NCBI RefSeq assembly: GCF_035222375.1
Contig: NW_026946365.1
Location: 1,302,001-1,366,000 of the forward strand
Source of the DNA: Podospora pseudocomata
Lineage: Eukaryota > Ascomycota > Sordariomycetes > Sordariales > Podosporaceae
DNA: 64,000 nucleotides
Reading direction: 5' to 3'
In this document: in pieces, positions 1 to 11,009 of the stretch
How the letters are laid out: each line of letters begins with the position of its first letter
How positions within the stretch are numbered: position 1 is the stretch's first letter
The notes under the pieces: generated by a model
Databases searched by the model: none
The model's input: only the letters and a program-made list of their open reading frames with translations
What the model was told of the DNA's origin: nothing
Position numbers and translations under genes: made by a program

Positions 1-647
1 GGACTCAGACCCTTCATTGGTCTTGCCGACTGTCCCTGCGCCGATATGCTCCCCCCGTGCAGCCAACTGGAAGCCAACGGGAGACGACCAATGCATTTGA
101 CTCATGTGAAAGTAAAAAAAAGATAAACAGCCACTCGGAGCTGAGCCGCATTTGAACCACCCCATTGAGAAACGTAGCAACCACAGACAGGTACCTGCGT
201 GAACGTGACGTAGGCGGGGCAAGAAAAAAAAAGTAACCACAAGAGTCAGGGGCAACTTCAAACCTCAAAATGAAAAATATTAAAATGTACTCTGTTCTTT
301 AGTCCGCAAGTCCAAAGCTGTGGAAGGCGGTTCTGAAAGAACGAGCTCGCGGCGCCAGGTCTTACTCTGGTCCTTTGATCTTGCGTTGGTTTGTGGCCTC
401 ATAGCTATTGCGTGAAGCAGTGAGGAGTATCGTATCTAAACGCGTGTGTATGTGTAGGTAGGGTGGGAGAAGATAACTGAATTGGAAGCATGAGAAAATG
501 CTAGAGAAGGCTGATGAACACAAGTCATCAGGCACAGGACCTAGAAAATGTCGCAAATGATTCATGTACACCAGCTGGCTATCAGAGAAGGGTATCATCG
601 TTCATGTTGTACAGTAAAAATACAAACTGCAGGCCGTCGAAAACTGC
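1..647. other. Left-edge non-coding stretch downstream of CYM1
   Basis: This stretch lies 3' of the minus-strand CYM1 gene. I see no convincing gene: the open frames are short, lack homology I recognise and start without good context. It probably holds the CYM1 3' UTR and terminator and the flank of a gene beyond the window. Confidence 0.4.
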
Positions 648-3600
648 TTAAGCAGACCCGCCAATGTCCATCTCGTTGACGGTCCAAAAGTCGTCGACAA
701 AGTCCCGCTTCTCACCAAGGAAGACAAGCCGCTCGGCTTGCTTCTCGAACGCGCCAACAATATACTTCTGAGCCACCTCGCGCACTTGATCCTTGGAGAC
801 ATCGAGAAGCTGCTCGCGCCTCTTCTGCTTCATCTCCTCGGTGATTCCGTACAGGAAGTTGCTCATGCCCTCCTCGTTGACAGCCCGGGGCGCATCGACG
901 CCTTGGAAGATGGAAATCTTGGCGTCCTCCAGGTCCCGGTCTGACCACTTCTTGTCAACAGCCCATTGTCCGGCACTGCGCATGATGTTGATCGTGTTGA
1001 CCGGGTTGGGGTCGCGGTACGAGTAAAAGCCAAAGATGCCGTCTAGGGCTCGGGAATATGCACCGCCACCGTAGGCGCCTCCCTTTTCGCGAATCTCGTG
1101 ATGCAGATGCTTGTGAGTCAAGAGCGACGAGAGCACCTGGAGCGGAGCATTGTCAGGCGATGTGTAGGAGACTGTCGGCAGAGCGAGCGCGCCATAGTAA
1201 ACCTGATATGGCAGGGGGTAGAACGATTTGATGTTTCTCGCAAACTGGGTCGCTGGCCTGGCGGGGAAAGTGGCAGGCTTTTGGGGCACTGAACCCAGGA
1301 ACTTGGACAGAGCGGCAGTGTTGTTGCTGACGCTTTCAGTATCACAAGTGATCGAAGCCCGAATGTTCCCTGCAAGAGCAAACTGCTGGATCTGCTTCAA
1401 CTTGTCGATCACATCGACGAGCTGGTCCGATTCAGGCCGACTTGCCAGGCTCGTTATCAACTTGACTTGCGACAAACCGCTGACCTGCTCCCGAATGAAA
1501 GCATCCCACGACAAGCCCGCTTCAGCTGCTCTGCGGGCATAGGCATGACCAGAAGAGGCAATGTCGTTGACAACGCCATCAGCACCAGCCTGGAGAAGCT
1601 GCCGGATCTGCGGGGCGGCGTCTGGGCTGTCAAAGTTGGTCTCGACCATCAGCTTGCGAAGCAGATCAAACATGACGGGAACATTTCTGTCCAGGGCCAT
1701 GCCTGTGAAAATAAGACCCTCGCTCGCCTGCTTGAAGTCCAACGGGTTCGAGGCTGTGTGATAGCCCACCGACACGCCGCCAGTTTTCAACTTCATCAGA
1801 TCCTCCAACTGCTCCATTGTCATGTCCTTGGTACCAAGACGCATGATAGAGTCAGTAAAGAGAGGAATAAGCTGCCGAAGCTCATCTGGCAGGTTCTCCA
1901 ACGTGTTGATCGCCCGGAAGTATGTAAGGCCGTTTGTGGGCGCTTCCCGCAACTGAAGTTTGACCTTCTCGACAGTCTCGTTCCTGAGCCCAACAGGCTC
2001 TTTCGATCGTGGAATGTCCTTGACATGTACGCTTGGGAGGCAGCTGAGATCTTCAGTGTTGGACTTTCCTTGCTCACTCAGCAAAGCCAACTCCTGTGTT
2101 TCAAACGCCTTCTGGGCCTGCTCTTCGCCACCGGCAGACTCGGCGGCCTGGGCGATCTTGCCCTTCAGCCTGAATTCCTCCTCCTTGGCGAGTTCCTGGG
2201 CAAACACGGGAGATGGGGCCATTGTGAATGTGAGAGTGTTGTCATTCAACAGGTACTTCTCCATCAAGCCCTCAAGGTAACCGCCCTTGGCGTAACGCTC
2301 CTCAAAGGCAGCGAGGGTGTCATTCCAAGACAACGAATCAAAAGGGTCGACTCCCGTAAACCACTTGGGCTTGAGACGGTGCAGGAGAGACATGCCAAAA
2401 TTAGCTGTCTTGTGCTTCAGACCCAATTCCAGCTGGTGCAGGTAGCCATCAATCTTGGACCGCTCAAAGCCCTTATCCCGCATTTGACGGAGGATATCCT
2501 GCACGGCCGTCTTGAGCTTGGGAACATCGGCTTCCTGGACACCAGTCAGACCGATAGAGAAGATTCCAACCTTGGCCGAACTGTCGTAACCGGTGTTGGG
2601 ACTCCAATCGGTGCCGAGGCCACTCTCAATGAGCCCCTTGTAAAGCGGCGAGCCATAGCCATCCGTGAGCAGCGCCGAGATCAAGGAGAGAGAGAAGGAC
2701 TCTACTACATCGGAAGTGTCGCCGAGGACCCAAGAAACAGAAGTCTTGAATTGCTTGCTGGGGTCCACCAGGGGGTCAATGGGTCCATAGAGCTTGACTT
2801 CTCTTGGGCCGGAGCTCAGGTCGATAGGCCTGTGGTTGGCCAAATCACCTCTGATAGCCTCAAAAGCACCAAGCTGAGCGTCAACCTCCCGCAAGTGATC
2901 TGCCAGAGGCATATCACCATATGTGAAGATCTTGGCATTGCTCGGGTGGTAGTGCTCAGCATGGAACTGCTTGAGTTGCTCATACGTCAAGTCGGTGATT
3001 TTTTGAGGATCACCACCCGAATTGTTAATATCCGGGAAGATGTGGTCTTGGAAGCGGATGTAGAACAGATAACCAGCATCAGACATCTGGCCCTTCATCT
3101 CGTTATACACGACACCCTTGAACACAAGCTTCTTATCCTCAGGCTTAGCTTGCGCCTCACCCGAAGCCAGAGCCTGGGGGTTCTCCGGTCCAATGCGCCA
3201 CCCTTCCTGGGTAAAGTCGGACTTCTTGAGCAGAGGGCGCAGTGTGGCATCTAGGTAAACCGACATGAGGTTCTTGTAATCCTGGGCGTTGGTCGTGGCG
3301 AAGGGGTAGAATGTGTGGTCCGAGGCCGTAAAAGCGTTCATGAAGTTGGAGAGGGTGCGTGGGAGCATCTTGAAGAATGGGTCACGAATGGGATATCTTT
3401 ACCCAGTTAGCCTAGCTCCAGCGAGATAGATGTTGAATAGAGTGGCCAGCTACACACTTTTCACTACCACAGAGCGTGGTGTGCTCCAGGATATGCGGGA
3501 CACCGGTGTCATCCGGTGGGTTGGTCTTGAAACCGATTGAGAAGACATTGTTGCTGTCGTCTCGCGCAATATGGAGGTGTTCGGCACCCGTCTTGTCGTG

Positions 3601-3744
3601 CCGCAGGTGCAGTGCCGTCAGTTCCAGCTCTGGCACATGCTTCGTCCGCAAAAGTGTGAAGCCGTGAAGTTTCTCGCCGATCTTGGGAAGCTGCGAGAGC
3701 TCCGTGGCAGCCTTTGCGCTGCGTTTGACCGTGTTGCGAAGCAT
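648..3744 (-). CDS. CYM1: Mitochondrial presequence protease, Cym1/PreP type (M16C)
   Basis: Zinc metallopeptidase that degrades cleaved presequences and other peptides in the mitochondrial matrix. Two exons on the minus strand, 3744-3458 and 3396-648, encode 1011 residues, near the usual family length. The intron has a GTGTGT donor, a GGCTAAC branch site and an AAAG acceptor, and joining it restores [14 protein letters not shown] across the junction. The inverted zinc motif HILEH is at residues 84-88 in exon 1, and the downstream glutamate ligand is in VVYNEMKG. The long two-lobed M16C body follows. The N-terminus ([16 protein letters not shown]) is basic and amphipathic, as expected for matrix import. 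It is divergently placed from the taxilin gene across a shared 0.94 kb promoter. A long open frame runs antisense through exon 2 and is a codon-bias shadow. Identification is firm from the motifs and overall sequence; localisation is inferred. Confidence 0.95.
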
Positions 3745-4682
3745 GCTTCCAGGTTGTTACAGTCGTCGTTCGATATTATGAGGCGGATGCAGCGGACCGG
3801 CCGGGTTTTCCAGCTCAGGTAGGTGTGAAGCTGTGCGTTGACAGCAGACCTGCGGCTGTCCTGGAGTCGGGATTTGGGGGTTGTCGTCGATGTGATCGAT
3901 TTGATGGAATCAAATGGTTCAATGATGGAAATTCAGAAATTGAACCATCCCGTTGGGCGTGGCGCGTTGGAAAATTGTTAGCAAGGAACAGTAGTTACTA
4001 CTGCAGTTTGGGAGATGGGAGAGGTACTAGTATATCGCTCAACGGCCCGACTCGCAACACGTGGGACCGCTGAGTCGGGCGGGTTAACGTCCCGAGTTAC
4101 AGCGAGGCAGGCGAGGCACAGCGAGGACGAGCTCCACTGTTCCAGGTTTGCCAGCCTGAAGAGTGAGGCTTGTTCGGGGCAGAACCTGGGGACTAATGCA
4201 ATTGCGACGACATCCAATTCTGGAGCCACGCAGGAGCAATCTCTGCATTCAACCACGCCGAGCGAGCAATATCACCATCCCCAAACCTGACGCTGCCCGG
4301 ATCGCACGAGAGCACACGACACCCCCCCACGGCAGCCTGGAAGTCTCAGTGAATTACAGAGGAGGCTATAGAGCAGGCAAACAATAGCCACCACCGCCCG
4401 TGCACGGCGGGACGCATGCAATTTGTGTGACTAGGCGAGCGTCTTCTGTTTGAATTAACCGACACATCGACACTTTCGCTTCCTCCTCGACGACAAGCCC
4501 CCGCGTCACCCTCGTATATCCGTCTTGCTCCTGGTTTTAGGACCTTTGGAATAGCATCAGGTCGAATTCCCGGTTGCGAGTAGCAACAGCCACAAGTTTG
4601 CTGGCTTGGATTGCCGTAGCCCCGCATCGCATCGTTTTGCCCGCCCAGTCAACCCTAACGCACTCTGAGATCTGTGAGCATC
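3745..4682. promoter_or_regulatory. Divergent promoter region between CYM1 and taxilin
   Basis: Non-coding spacer of about 940 bp between two head-to-head genes, so it must hold both 5' UTRs and both promoters. I see no clear TATA box and no tRNA. The part next to the taxilin ATG is pyrimidine-rich, as is common in filamentous fungal leaders. Confidence 0.5.
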
Positions 4683-6508
4683 ATGTCGAACGCCAGCCCC
4701 CTCGTGGCCTCACCTGCCGCGACGGCTCCCCGACCAGCTACACCGGCAGCCAACGGAGTTCCGAGTCAACCGCCGCCTGCCGATACCGTCCCCGTCGCGA
4801 ATGGTCATGCTGCCCACACGCACGAGAACCGGCCCGCCCCCGCCCCGCCTTCGGCCGCTGCCATGACGGGGAAGAAGGGGAAGCAGAAGAAGCCGGAGCC
4901 GACCGAGGCCTCGAAGCTCATCGCCCAGCGCATTTCCCAGCTCGAACTCGACGCCGCAGGAGAAAAGGATCAGGAGGCCGAGATTGGTGGGTGTTCACCC
5001 TGTTTTCTGTGTGTCTGGTGGGGAGGTTTCGCTGGTCGCCACGTTGTCGGGGAAAAAGGCATTTTTTGGGGTTCCTCTTTGCACGAACCTCACACCCAGG
5101 ACTACGGGACCACGAAACACAAGCCAGTTATGACTGGAATATGGGCTGACAGAGATCGTACGCAGAACGGGAAGTCAAGAAGGCCAACAGGGAGTTACAC
5201 ACCCAGACCTCTCGGATGAACGACTTGCAAAAGATTGATCATCTGACGAAGCGATGTTCGGATCTTCTGGCTGAGATGAAACGCCACGAGCGAGAAAGCA
5301 TCAAGAACAAGAAGCGCGGCGACCAGCTCCAGAAGGATAAGGACAACACTCGTACCGAGTTAAACAAGACCACGTCCCTGAAGGAGAAGCTAGAGAAACT
5401 CTGCCGGGAACTTCAAAAAGAGAACAACAAGCTTAAGGTTTGTATACGGCTGTTTCGGTCTAGCAGGACTGAGGGACTTTGTGCTGACTTGTCTGAAGAA
5501 TGAGAATAAAACACTCAGCGATACCCAAATCCGCAGCCAACAGACATGGGACGAAAGGTATTCTGGGTTGCTCCGCAGGATGGATGACCAGCAGGAGGAG
5601 AAGGACAATCCGCGCAAACAAGTGGTCGACATGAATACGGAAAAATTGTATGTGCGAACCTTTGCTCGTGGTTTTTGAGCTCATCGTTGCTTACAAGCGT
5701 AGCTTCCGAGATCGCTTCAAGTCCATGATCGACCAATACGAGCTCCGCGAGTTGCACTTTCATTCCCAGATGCGCACCAAGGAACTCGAGGTCCAGTATA
5801 ACCTCGCCAGGTTTGAGCGCGAGAAGAAGAACTACGAGGCTGAGCTCACCCGGTCACGCCAGCTTAATGCGCAGGTGCAGACATTTTCCCAGACCGAATC
5901 AGAACTGAGACACCAGCTTAACGTGTATGTGGAGAAGTTCAAGCAGGTATGTTGTCCCTTCTCGCCGGCCACCCAGGGCGTGTTGGAGTAACATGGTCGC
6001 ACAGGTCGAGGATACTCTGAACAACAGCAATGAGTTGTTTATGACTTTCCGCAAGGAAATGGAGGACATGTCCAAGAAGACCAAGAGGCTGGAGCGTGAG
6101 AACGAGACTCTGAAGCGGAAGCATGATCAGGTCAACAGCAACATCTTCAAGATGGCCGAGGAACGTACCAAGAACCTTAGCGAGGTTGAGGATTTGAAGA
6201 AGAAGGTGGACAAGCTGAATGGCATTATCCGGCAGATGCAGCAGCAGGGCCGTGGCATTCCCCAGGGTCTCACCAACCCTGTTGAGAATGGGTACGCGGA
6301 AGGCGACCTCGAGGGTGACGAGAGCGAGTATGAGGATGAGTACGACGAGGGTGAGGAAGATGAGGAGGTCAGCGATGATGGGGACGAGTACGATGATGAG
6401 ACCGAGGACGAGTCGCAGCAGCAGCAGCAGCAGCAGCCTCAGCCTTATGGCCCCGAAAGACCTCCCCCTGCCCCCGCGGCCACCACTACCACTAACGGTC
6501 ATCGCTAG
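4683..6508 (+). CDS. Taxilin family coiled-coil protein
   Basis: Taxilins are syntaxin-binding coiled-coil proteins linked to vesicle traffic. Five exons are inferred: 4683-4986, 5166-5437, 5499-5647, 5703-5946 and 6005-6508, giving 490 residues with consistent phases. An Ala/Pro-rich N-terminus (about 1-60) is followed by a near-continuous coiled coil. This includes the family hallmarks MNDLQKIDHLTKRCSDLLAE and FKSMIDQYELRELHFHSQ, then RTKELEVQYNLARFE. The C-terminus is very acidic (about 390-450) with a short polyQ and a Pro/Ala tail. I chose ATG 4683 because the GTG three codons upstream is not a plausible start. The first intron has two possible acceptors (5152/5165); 5165 gives the natural EIEREVKKANREL join. 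The gene is divergent from CYM1. The family call is strong; the role in this fungus is inference. Confidence 0.9.
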
Positions 6509-7613
6509 GGAGTATGTCGGATAGTGTGGCAGTGAATTATATGCATCTTTCAGCGGAACAAAAGTGCGATTCTCACCTCTCTACTTGTTGACTGACGTTG
6601 GTGAGCAGTAACTTTTGTACAGTGATGAATTGGTCCATATGCTGTGTCAGTATGTTTGTACTGACACTTGAAATCGGTCCTGGCCGGGTCGAGTCAAATA
6701 GTTTGGGTCTTTTGAGTTTGATGATATCATCATGAGCAAGACTTGAGAGTTTGCACCAATTCGACGCCATATCGTTCTAAACATCTCACATTACTACCAT
6801 TGCCCGGGCTTTATGCATATATAGAGTAGAACTACCCCACCAAAGCATCACTTGCATCAATCCGGTTCCACTTCTTGCTGCGAGACACTGCATTGTGCCG
6901 AGACTCTGTCCACACTTGGCTGTTGTGGCCCCCGTATGGGAGAGAGAGCCAGAGCCTGCCGCCGACTTTCCTGCTGGCCTGCCTACATGCGCTCTATCGT
7001 TTTGCTGTTGAAGCTGCCATTCTGAAACAGTGTTTCCCTTTCTTTTTTTTCTTTCTTTCTTTCCTTCTCTTCAATGTTCTCCTTTTGCGATCCTGGGTCT
7101 TCATTCCTCGACGACCGCGCCAATTAGTAATTCGGGCCAGCGTGTACTGTACCTACCGTAACCTGCGATAGACCTTACCCTATTCTGCCGCCTCCCAACC
7201 CTGGCTTGGAACGAACCGAACCCTTTGTTTGCGCGCGCCTTGCGACGACACAAACTCCGTTCCTGGATTTTTGACGACGGGGCTGTTTCTATTCTTCCTT
7301 ATTACCACCTATGATTCCTCCGATTGTTTTCGATCCATCGATGCCGATACAACAAAAGATTGTTTGCGCCACTAGGCTGCGGCGACGGTTTTCTTGAATC
7401 ATTCGCTGCTGCGCGCCAGGAGGTGTGGTTTATGTTAGAAGGAGATAGGACAGAGTTGCGAGAGGGATATCATCATCGTCCGGGTTGAATAGGAAAGGGA
7501 ATAAATAACTTTCGAATAAAACCAACACACACACACATACACGCACACTCAAACCGAAGCTTCTACCTGGCCACTATCCTGGTTCCCCCGATTTTACACA
7601 AAGCAAGCCCCAA
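6509..7613. other. Intergenic: taxilin 3' region and long leader of the next gene
   Basis: About 1.1 kb without a supported gene. A pyrimidine tract (about 7041-7070) and a CA-rich stretch just before 7560 suggest a long 5' UTR for the gene starting at 7614. Short open frames here have no recognisable product. Confidence 0.4.
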
Positions 7614-9032
7614 ATGGCCTTCATTCAGGACCCCCGCATGCGCCAGCGCTGGAACCAAATCTCGCACACGACCGAGGCCGTCACCGAGACGGCAGCGGCC
7701 AACATTTGGACGTTTGGACACACGTACATCACCCCCTGCCTTGGCTCCATCGGCCAGGCTTTGGACTCGTGCACCTCTGTCTGTCTTGGCGACCGGGAGG
7801 ACCGCGCGAGACGCGCACGGGAGCGAGACCATGGCGCGAGGAGGACGAGGGCGGAATACACGTTTGACTTTTATGACGATTGGGATGATTACTATGGTGA
7901 TGTTGAAGACGGTCCCGACCACCGTGAGAATGGTGGGGGGAGTGGTGGTGGCGGTGGTTGGGGGAGGTGGGGGGTGAATAGTGAGGATTGGGATAGGTTG
8001 TTGGCTGGGACGGGTGCGGTGAGGGGGGGGCAGGGGGAGGAGGTTGACCAGCAGCCGCGGAGGAAACGGGGGATGAGTTATGGGACTAGTCGGATAAGGA
8101 GGAAGGGGACGGGTTTGGTGGAGGAGGAGGATCCGAATGTGATTCCTAGGACGGCGCCGCTGGGGTTCTTGGGGAGGCTGCCGTTTAAGATTGTGGGGAG
8201 TTTAAGGTATAAGCCTTCGGCGGCGAATTTGAGGGAGCACCCTGGTGGTGGGACTTTTGGGAGGGGGGGTGCGGGGGATGAGCATAGGCCTTTGCTGGGG
8301 GCGCAGGAAGAGGAGCATGATGGGAAGAGGCAGAGGAAACGGGGAGGGGAGGAGTCGAGTACTAGGACGAGGAGCAATACGACGGAGTCGGGGGATACGA
8401 GCAGTTCGTATAGGTCAAGAGGGGATTTGTTTCCGAGTGATGGGGAGGGGGATGAGGATGCGGTGCCGTTGGATGAGAATGAGTTTACGGTTGCGCTGAA
8501 TAGGGTTGGGGTTGATGATCGGAGTAGTAATAGGACACGGAGCAGCAAGGGGAAACGACCGGCTGATAGGGATAGTAAGAAGGGGCTGTCGAGGACGGTG
8601 TCGAGGACCACGCTTGATTCAGCGTACACGCCAGACTCAGCGTCGCCTTTTCCGACGTATGAGGATGGGGATGCTGTGCCGTTGTCTATGCAGGAACTGC
8701 AACAAGAGGAAGAGCGTGCCAAGAAGGAGGAGGATGAAGAGATTGAGAGGAGGAGGAGGGCAGCAAGCCAGTTGGCGGTGAAGAGGGGTCTGAGTGTGGA
8801 TGACTATCAGGTTGAGTCTGAAGACCAGTCACCATGCAGCATCAACCAGAGCTTTCCAAACTCTGACCCTGACGAAGAAACCCAACCTGAATTAGAGGCA
8901 AAGATACCAGTGGAAGAACCACCAAAACACCAGCAACAACAAGAGCTGGAATTACCTACAGAACCCAAGAAGATGTCAGAGGTGGAACCGGCGGTTCGGT
9001 TTGTGCCCGCGAAGCTGCCTCATTTTGGGTGA
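7614..9032 (+). CDS. Uncharacterised charged, low-complexity protein
   Basis: Single-exon frame of 472 residues from ATG 7614 to TGA 9030-9032. I do not recognise a characterised family. The N-terminal 75 residues look like an ordered, probably conserved module rich in W/T/C (MAFIQDPRMRQRWNQISH, then IWTFGHTYITPCLGSIG and CTSVCLG). This is followed by an Arg/Asp-rich linker (DFYDDWDDYYGD), a Gly-rich stretch and a short motif LGFLGRLPFKIVGSLRY near residue 190. The rest is disordered Ser/Arg/Glu-rich sequence with many possible phosphorylation sites and an E/K helix near residues 360-385. No signal peptide or clear transmembrane segment is present. G-rich third positions create a spurious 214-codon antisense frame. 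Coding is likely because the frame is long and the N-terminus is ordered. Function is unknown. Confidence 0.75.
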   Translation: MAFIQDPRMRQRWNQISHTTEAVTETAAANIWTFGHTYITPCLGSIGQALDSCTSVCLGDREDRARRARERDHGARRTRAEYTFDFYDDWDDYYGDVEDGPDHRENGGGSGGGGGWGRWGVNSEDWDRLLAGTGAVRGGQGEEVDQQPRRKRGMSYGTSRIRRKGTGLVEEEDPNVIPRTAPLGFLGRLPFKIVGSLRYKPSAANLREHPGGGTFGRGGAGDEHRPLLGAQEEEHDGKRQRKRGGEESSTRTRSNTTESGDTSSSYRSRGDLFPSDGEGDEDAVPLDENEFTVALNRVGVDDRSSNRTRSSKGKRPADRDSKKGLSRTVSRTTLDSAYTPDSASPFPTYEDGDAVPLSMQELQQEEERAKKEEDEEIERRRRAASQLAVKRGLSVDDYQVESEDQSPCSINQSFPNSDPDEETQPELEAKIPVEEPPKHQQQQELELPTEPKKMSEVEPAVRFVPAKLPHFG

Positions 9033-9728
9033 TCGGACATGATTATTAGCATAGCATTATTACAGAGACGAATGGGGGAGGGAGGGTCATGACAAATGAG
9101 ACGATAACGATGAATTCAATGTTTGTACAACGTCTTTATGGGATTACTTGGTAGCGAAAAGGTCAGTTCGGTAGGGATTCATGATAGATTTCTAGTGTTT
9201 TTATCATTACTATTGATTATTATGAAGCCAGAATGAACCAACAAACTCACCCATCAAAGGCAAATCGGACGGGTTTCAGATCCCTACTTCTTCAACTCCG
9301 TGCCCAAGAGCTGGATCTGACGTTTCAGCTGGAAGCTCACAATTGCCCTACAGTTGGAGATGCCTCGGCAACATGCCCTTCTTTGAGGCGTCGAGGGTGC
9401 TTCCCCGCATCTCCCCCCCAGGTTTTGGGTCCTTGGCGGCGCTGTGGGTCCGGGGTAGGGTGGGTTTCCCGCCCTTTTCTAGACCGTTTTGGGGAGGGAG
9501 TTCGTTGATGACGGGGTATTGAGGCAGGGGGAGATCGATCTGGCTGGGTTTGTAGAAAGAATATATTTGGGGTAGATCTTTCTCTTTTTCTTTTCCTGTT
9601 TTTCCTTTTGCCATGGAAGATATATCCCACTTGTTTCAACATTTGTCGGTTTTTACATCTAACACATCTTCGAGCGGGCTCATCTACACTTACACCAACT
9701 CACCCACCTTTCTCACTATTCCTACAAG
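9033..9728. other. Intergenic spacer
   Basis: About 700 bp between two co-directional genes. It should contain the 3' UTR of the upstream gene and the nitronate monooxygenase promoter; I see no gene or repeat in it. Confidence 0.4.
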
Positions 9729-10787
9729 ATGGCCTCCTCCGGCCCCATCACCACCCCGCTCACAACCCTCCTGGGAATCAAACACCCCATCCTCCTCGCC
9801 GGCATGGCCCGCACCTCCTCCGCCCCGCTCGCCGCCGCGGTCTCCAACGCCGGCGGTTTAGGGGTTATCGGCGGCTTCATGTACACCCCCGATCAGCTCC
9901 GCGGCATCGTCACAGAGCTCAAGTCCCTGCTTGCCCACCCCTCCCTCCCTTTCGGTATCGACCTTGCCCTCCCACAAGTCGGGGGCAACGCGAGAAAGAC
10001 AAACCACGATTACACCAACGGTAAACTCGACGAGCTGATTGATATCACGATTGAGTCCGGAGCAAAACTGTTTGTCTGCGCGGTGGGGGTCCCGCCGAAG
10101 CATGTAATTGAGCGGTTGCACAACGCAGGGATTCTAATCATGAACATGGTTGGTCACCCCAAGCACGCGGTGAAAGCGTTGGATCTTGGGGTTGATATGG
10201 TCTGCCCTCAGGGGGGGGAGGGGGGTGGGCACACGGGGGATATCAGTGGGACGGTGCTTATTCCTGCGGTGGTTGATGTTGCGAGGAAATACAAACCCCA
10301 GATGCTCAACGGGCAGAGTGCTATGGTTGTTGCTGCGGGAGGGATTCATAACGGGAGGGGGCTGGCTGCTGCTTTGATGCAGGGTGCTGTTGGGGTTTGG
10401 GTCGGGACGCGGTTTGTTGCTTCGGTTGAGGCGGGGTGTTCGGAGCAGCATAAGCAGGCAGTTGTCGAGTGCGGCTTTGACGAGACGGAGAGGACGTTGG
10501 TGTTGAGTGGACGGCCGTTGAGGATGAAGACGAATGATTGGGTTAGGGGGTGGCATGCGAAGCCGGATATGATTAGGGAGTTGACCGGGAAGGGGGTGGT
10601 GCCGATTGAGTATGATCTTGATAAGGGGAATGAGATTGATGTGCCTCATCTCATGGGCCAGGTTGCGGGCGCGATCCAAAAGGTGCAGCCGGCCAGGGAG
10701 ATTGTGGAGGAGATGGTGGAGGACGCGGTGCAGATGTTGAGGTTGGGGGGGCAATATCTTGCCGGGAATAAAGGGTCGAAGTTGTAG
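9729..10787 (+). CDS. Nitronate monooxygenase (2-nitropropane dioxygenase family)
   Basis: FMN-dependent flavoprotein that oxidises alkyl nitronates such as propionate-3-nitronate to carbonyl compounds and nitrite, in the cytosol or peroxisome. One exon encodes 352 residues, the usual length. The N-terminal TIM-barrel signature HPILLAGMARTSSAPLAAAV is followed by NAGGLGVIGGF. The active-site region GGEGGGHTGDISG has its histidine at residue 168. The FMN-phosphate-binding segment AAGGIHNGRGLAAAL with GVWVGTRFVAS spans about 202-232. ATG 9729 sits in ACAAGATGG context. The C-terminus has no obvious SKL-type signal (it ends GSKL; a peroxisomal role is not excluded but is weak). It is convergent with the esterase gene 222 bp downstream. 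The family is secure; the physiological substrate is not. Confidence 0.93.
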   Translation: MASSGPITTPLTTLLGIKHPILLAGMARTSSAPLAAAVSNAGGLGVIGGFMYTPDQLRGIVTELKSLLAHPSLPFGIDLALPQVGGNARKTNHDYTNGKLDELIDITIESGAKLFVCAVGVPPKHVIERLHNAGILIMNMVGHPKHAVKALDLGVDMVCPQGGEGGGHTGDISGTVLIPAVVDVARKYKPQMLNGQSAMVVAAGGIHNGRGLAAALMQGAVGVWVGTRFVASVEAGCSEQHKQAVVECGFDETERTLVLSGRPLRMKTNDWVRGWHAKPDMIRELTGKGVVPIEYDLDKGNEIDVPHLMGQVAGAIQKVQPAREIVEEMVEDAVQMLRLGGQYLAGNKGSKL

Positions 10788-11009
10788 ATGATAGGGATAT
10801 GTTTCGGCTGTGTCGTTTTTCAAGTCAATATCAAAGCGTGTAAATTTCTGATCAAGTTCCCCGTACATTTGAATCCTTCTATTCCTGAATTTTGAGTGGA
10901 TTATGTACAATTAAATCAAGAAAAGTCTGTACCCTCCGTATGCCCTCTATCTATGTGTATCTTACAGTATCACTACAAATCCTTTACCACCAGCTTGCTA
11001 CAACTGCTT

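Noticed and set aside
1467-3254. 595-codon open frame antisense to CYM1
   Set aside because: It mirrors the third-position GC bias of CYM1 and has no recognisable domain.
8078-8722. 214-codon antisense frame in the 7.6-9.0 kb gene
   Set aside because: Low-complexity Ser/Leu-rich product explained by G-rich sense codons.
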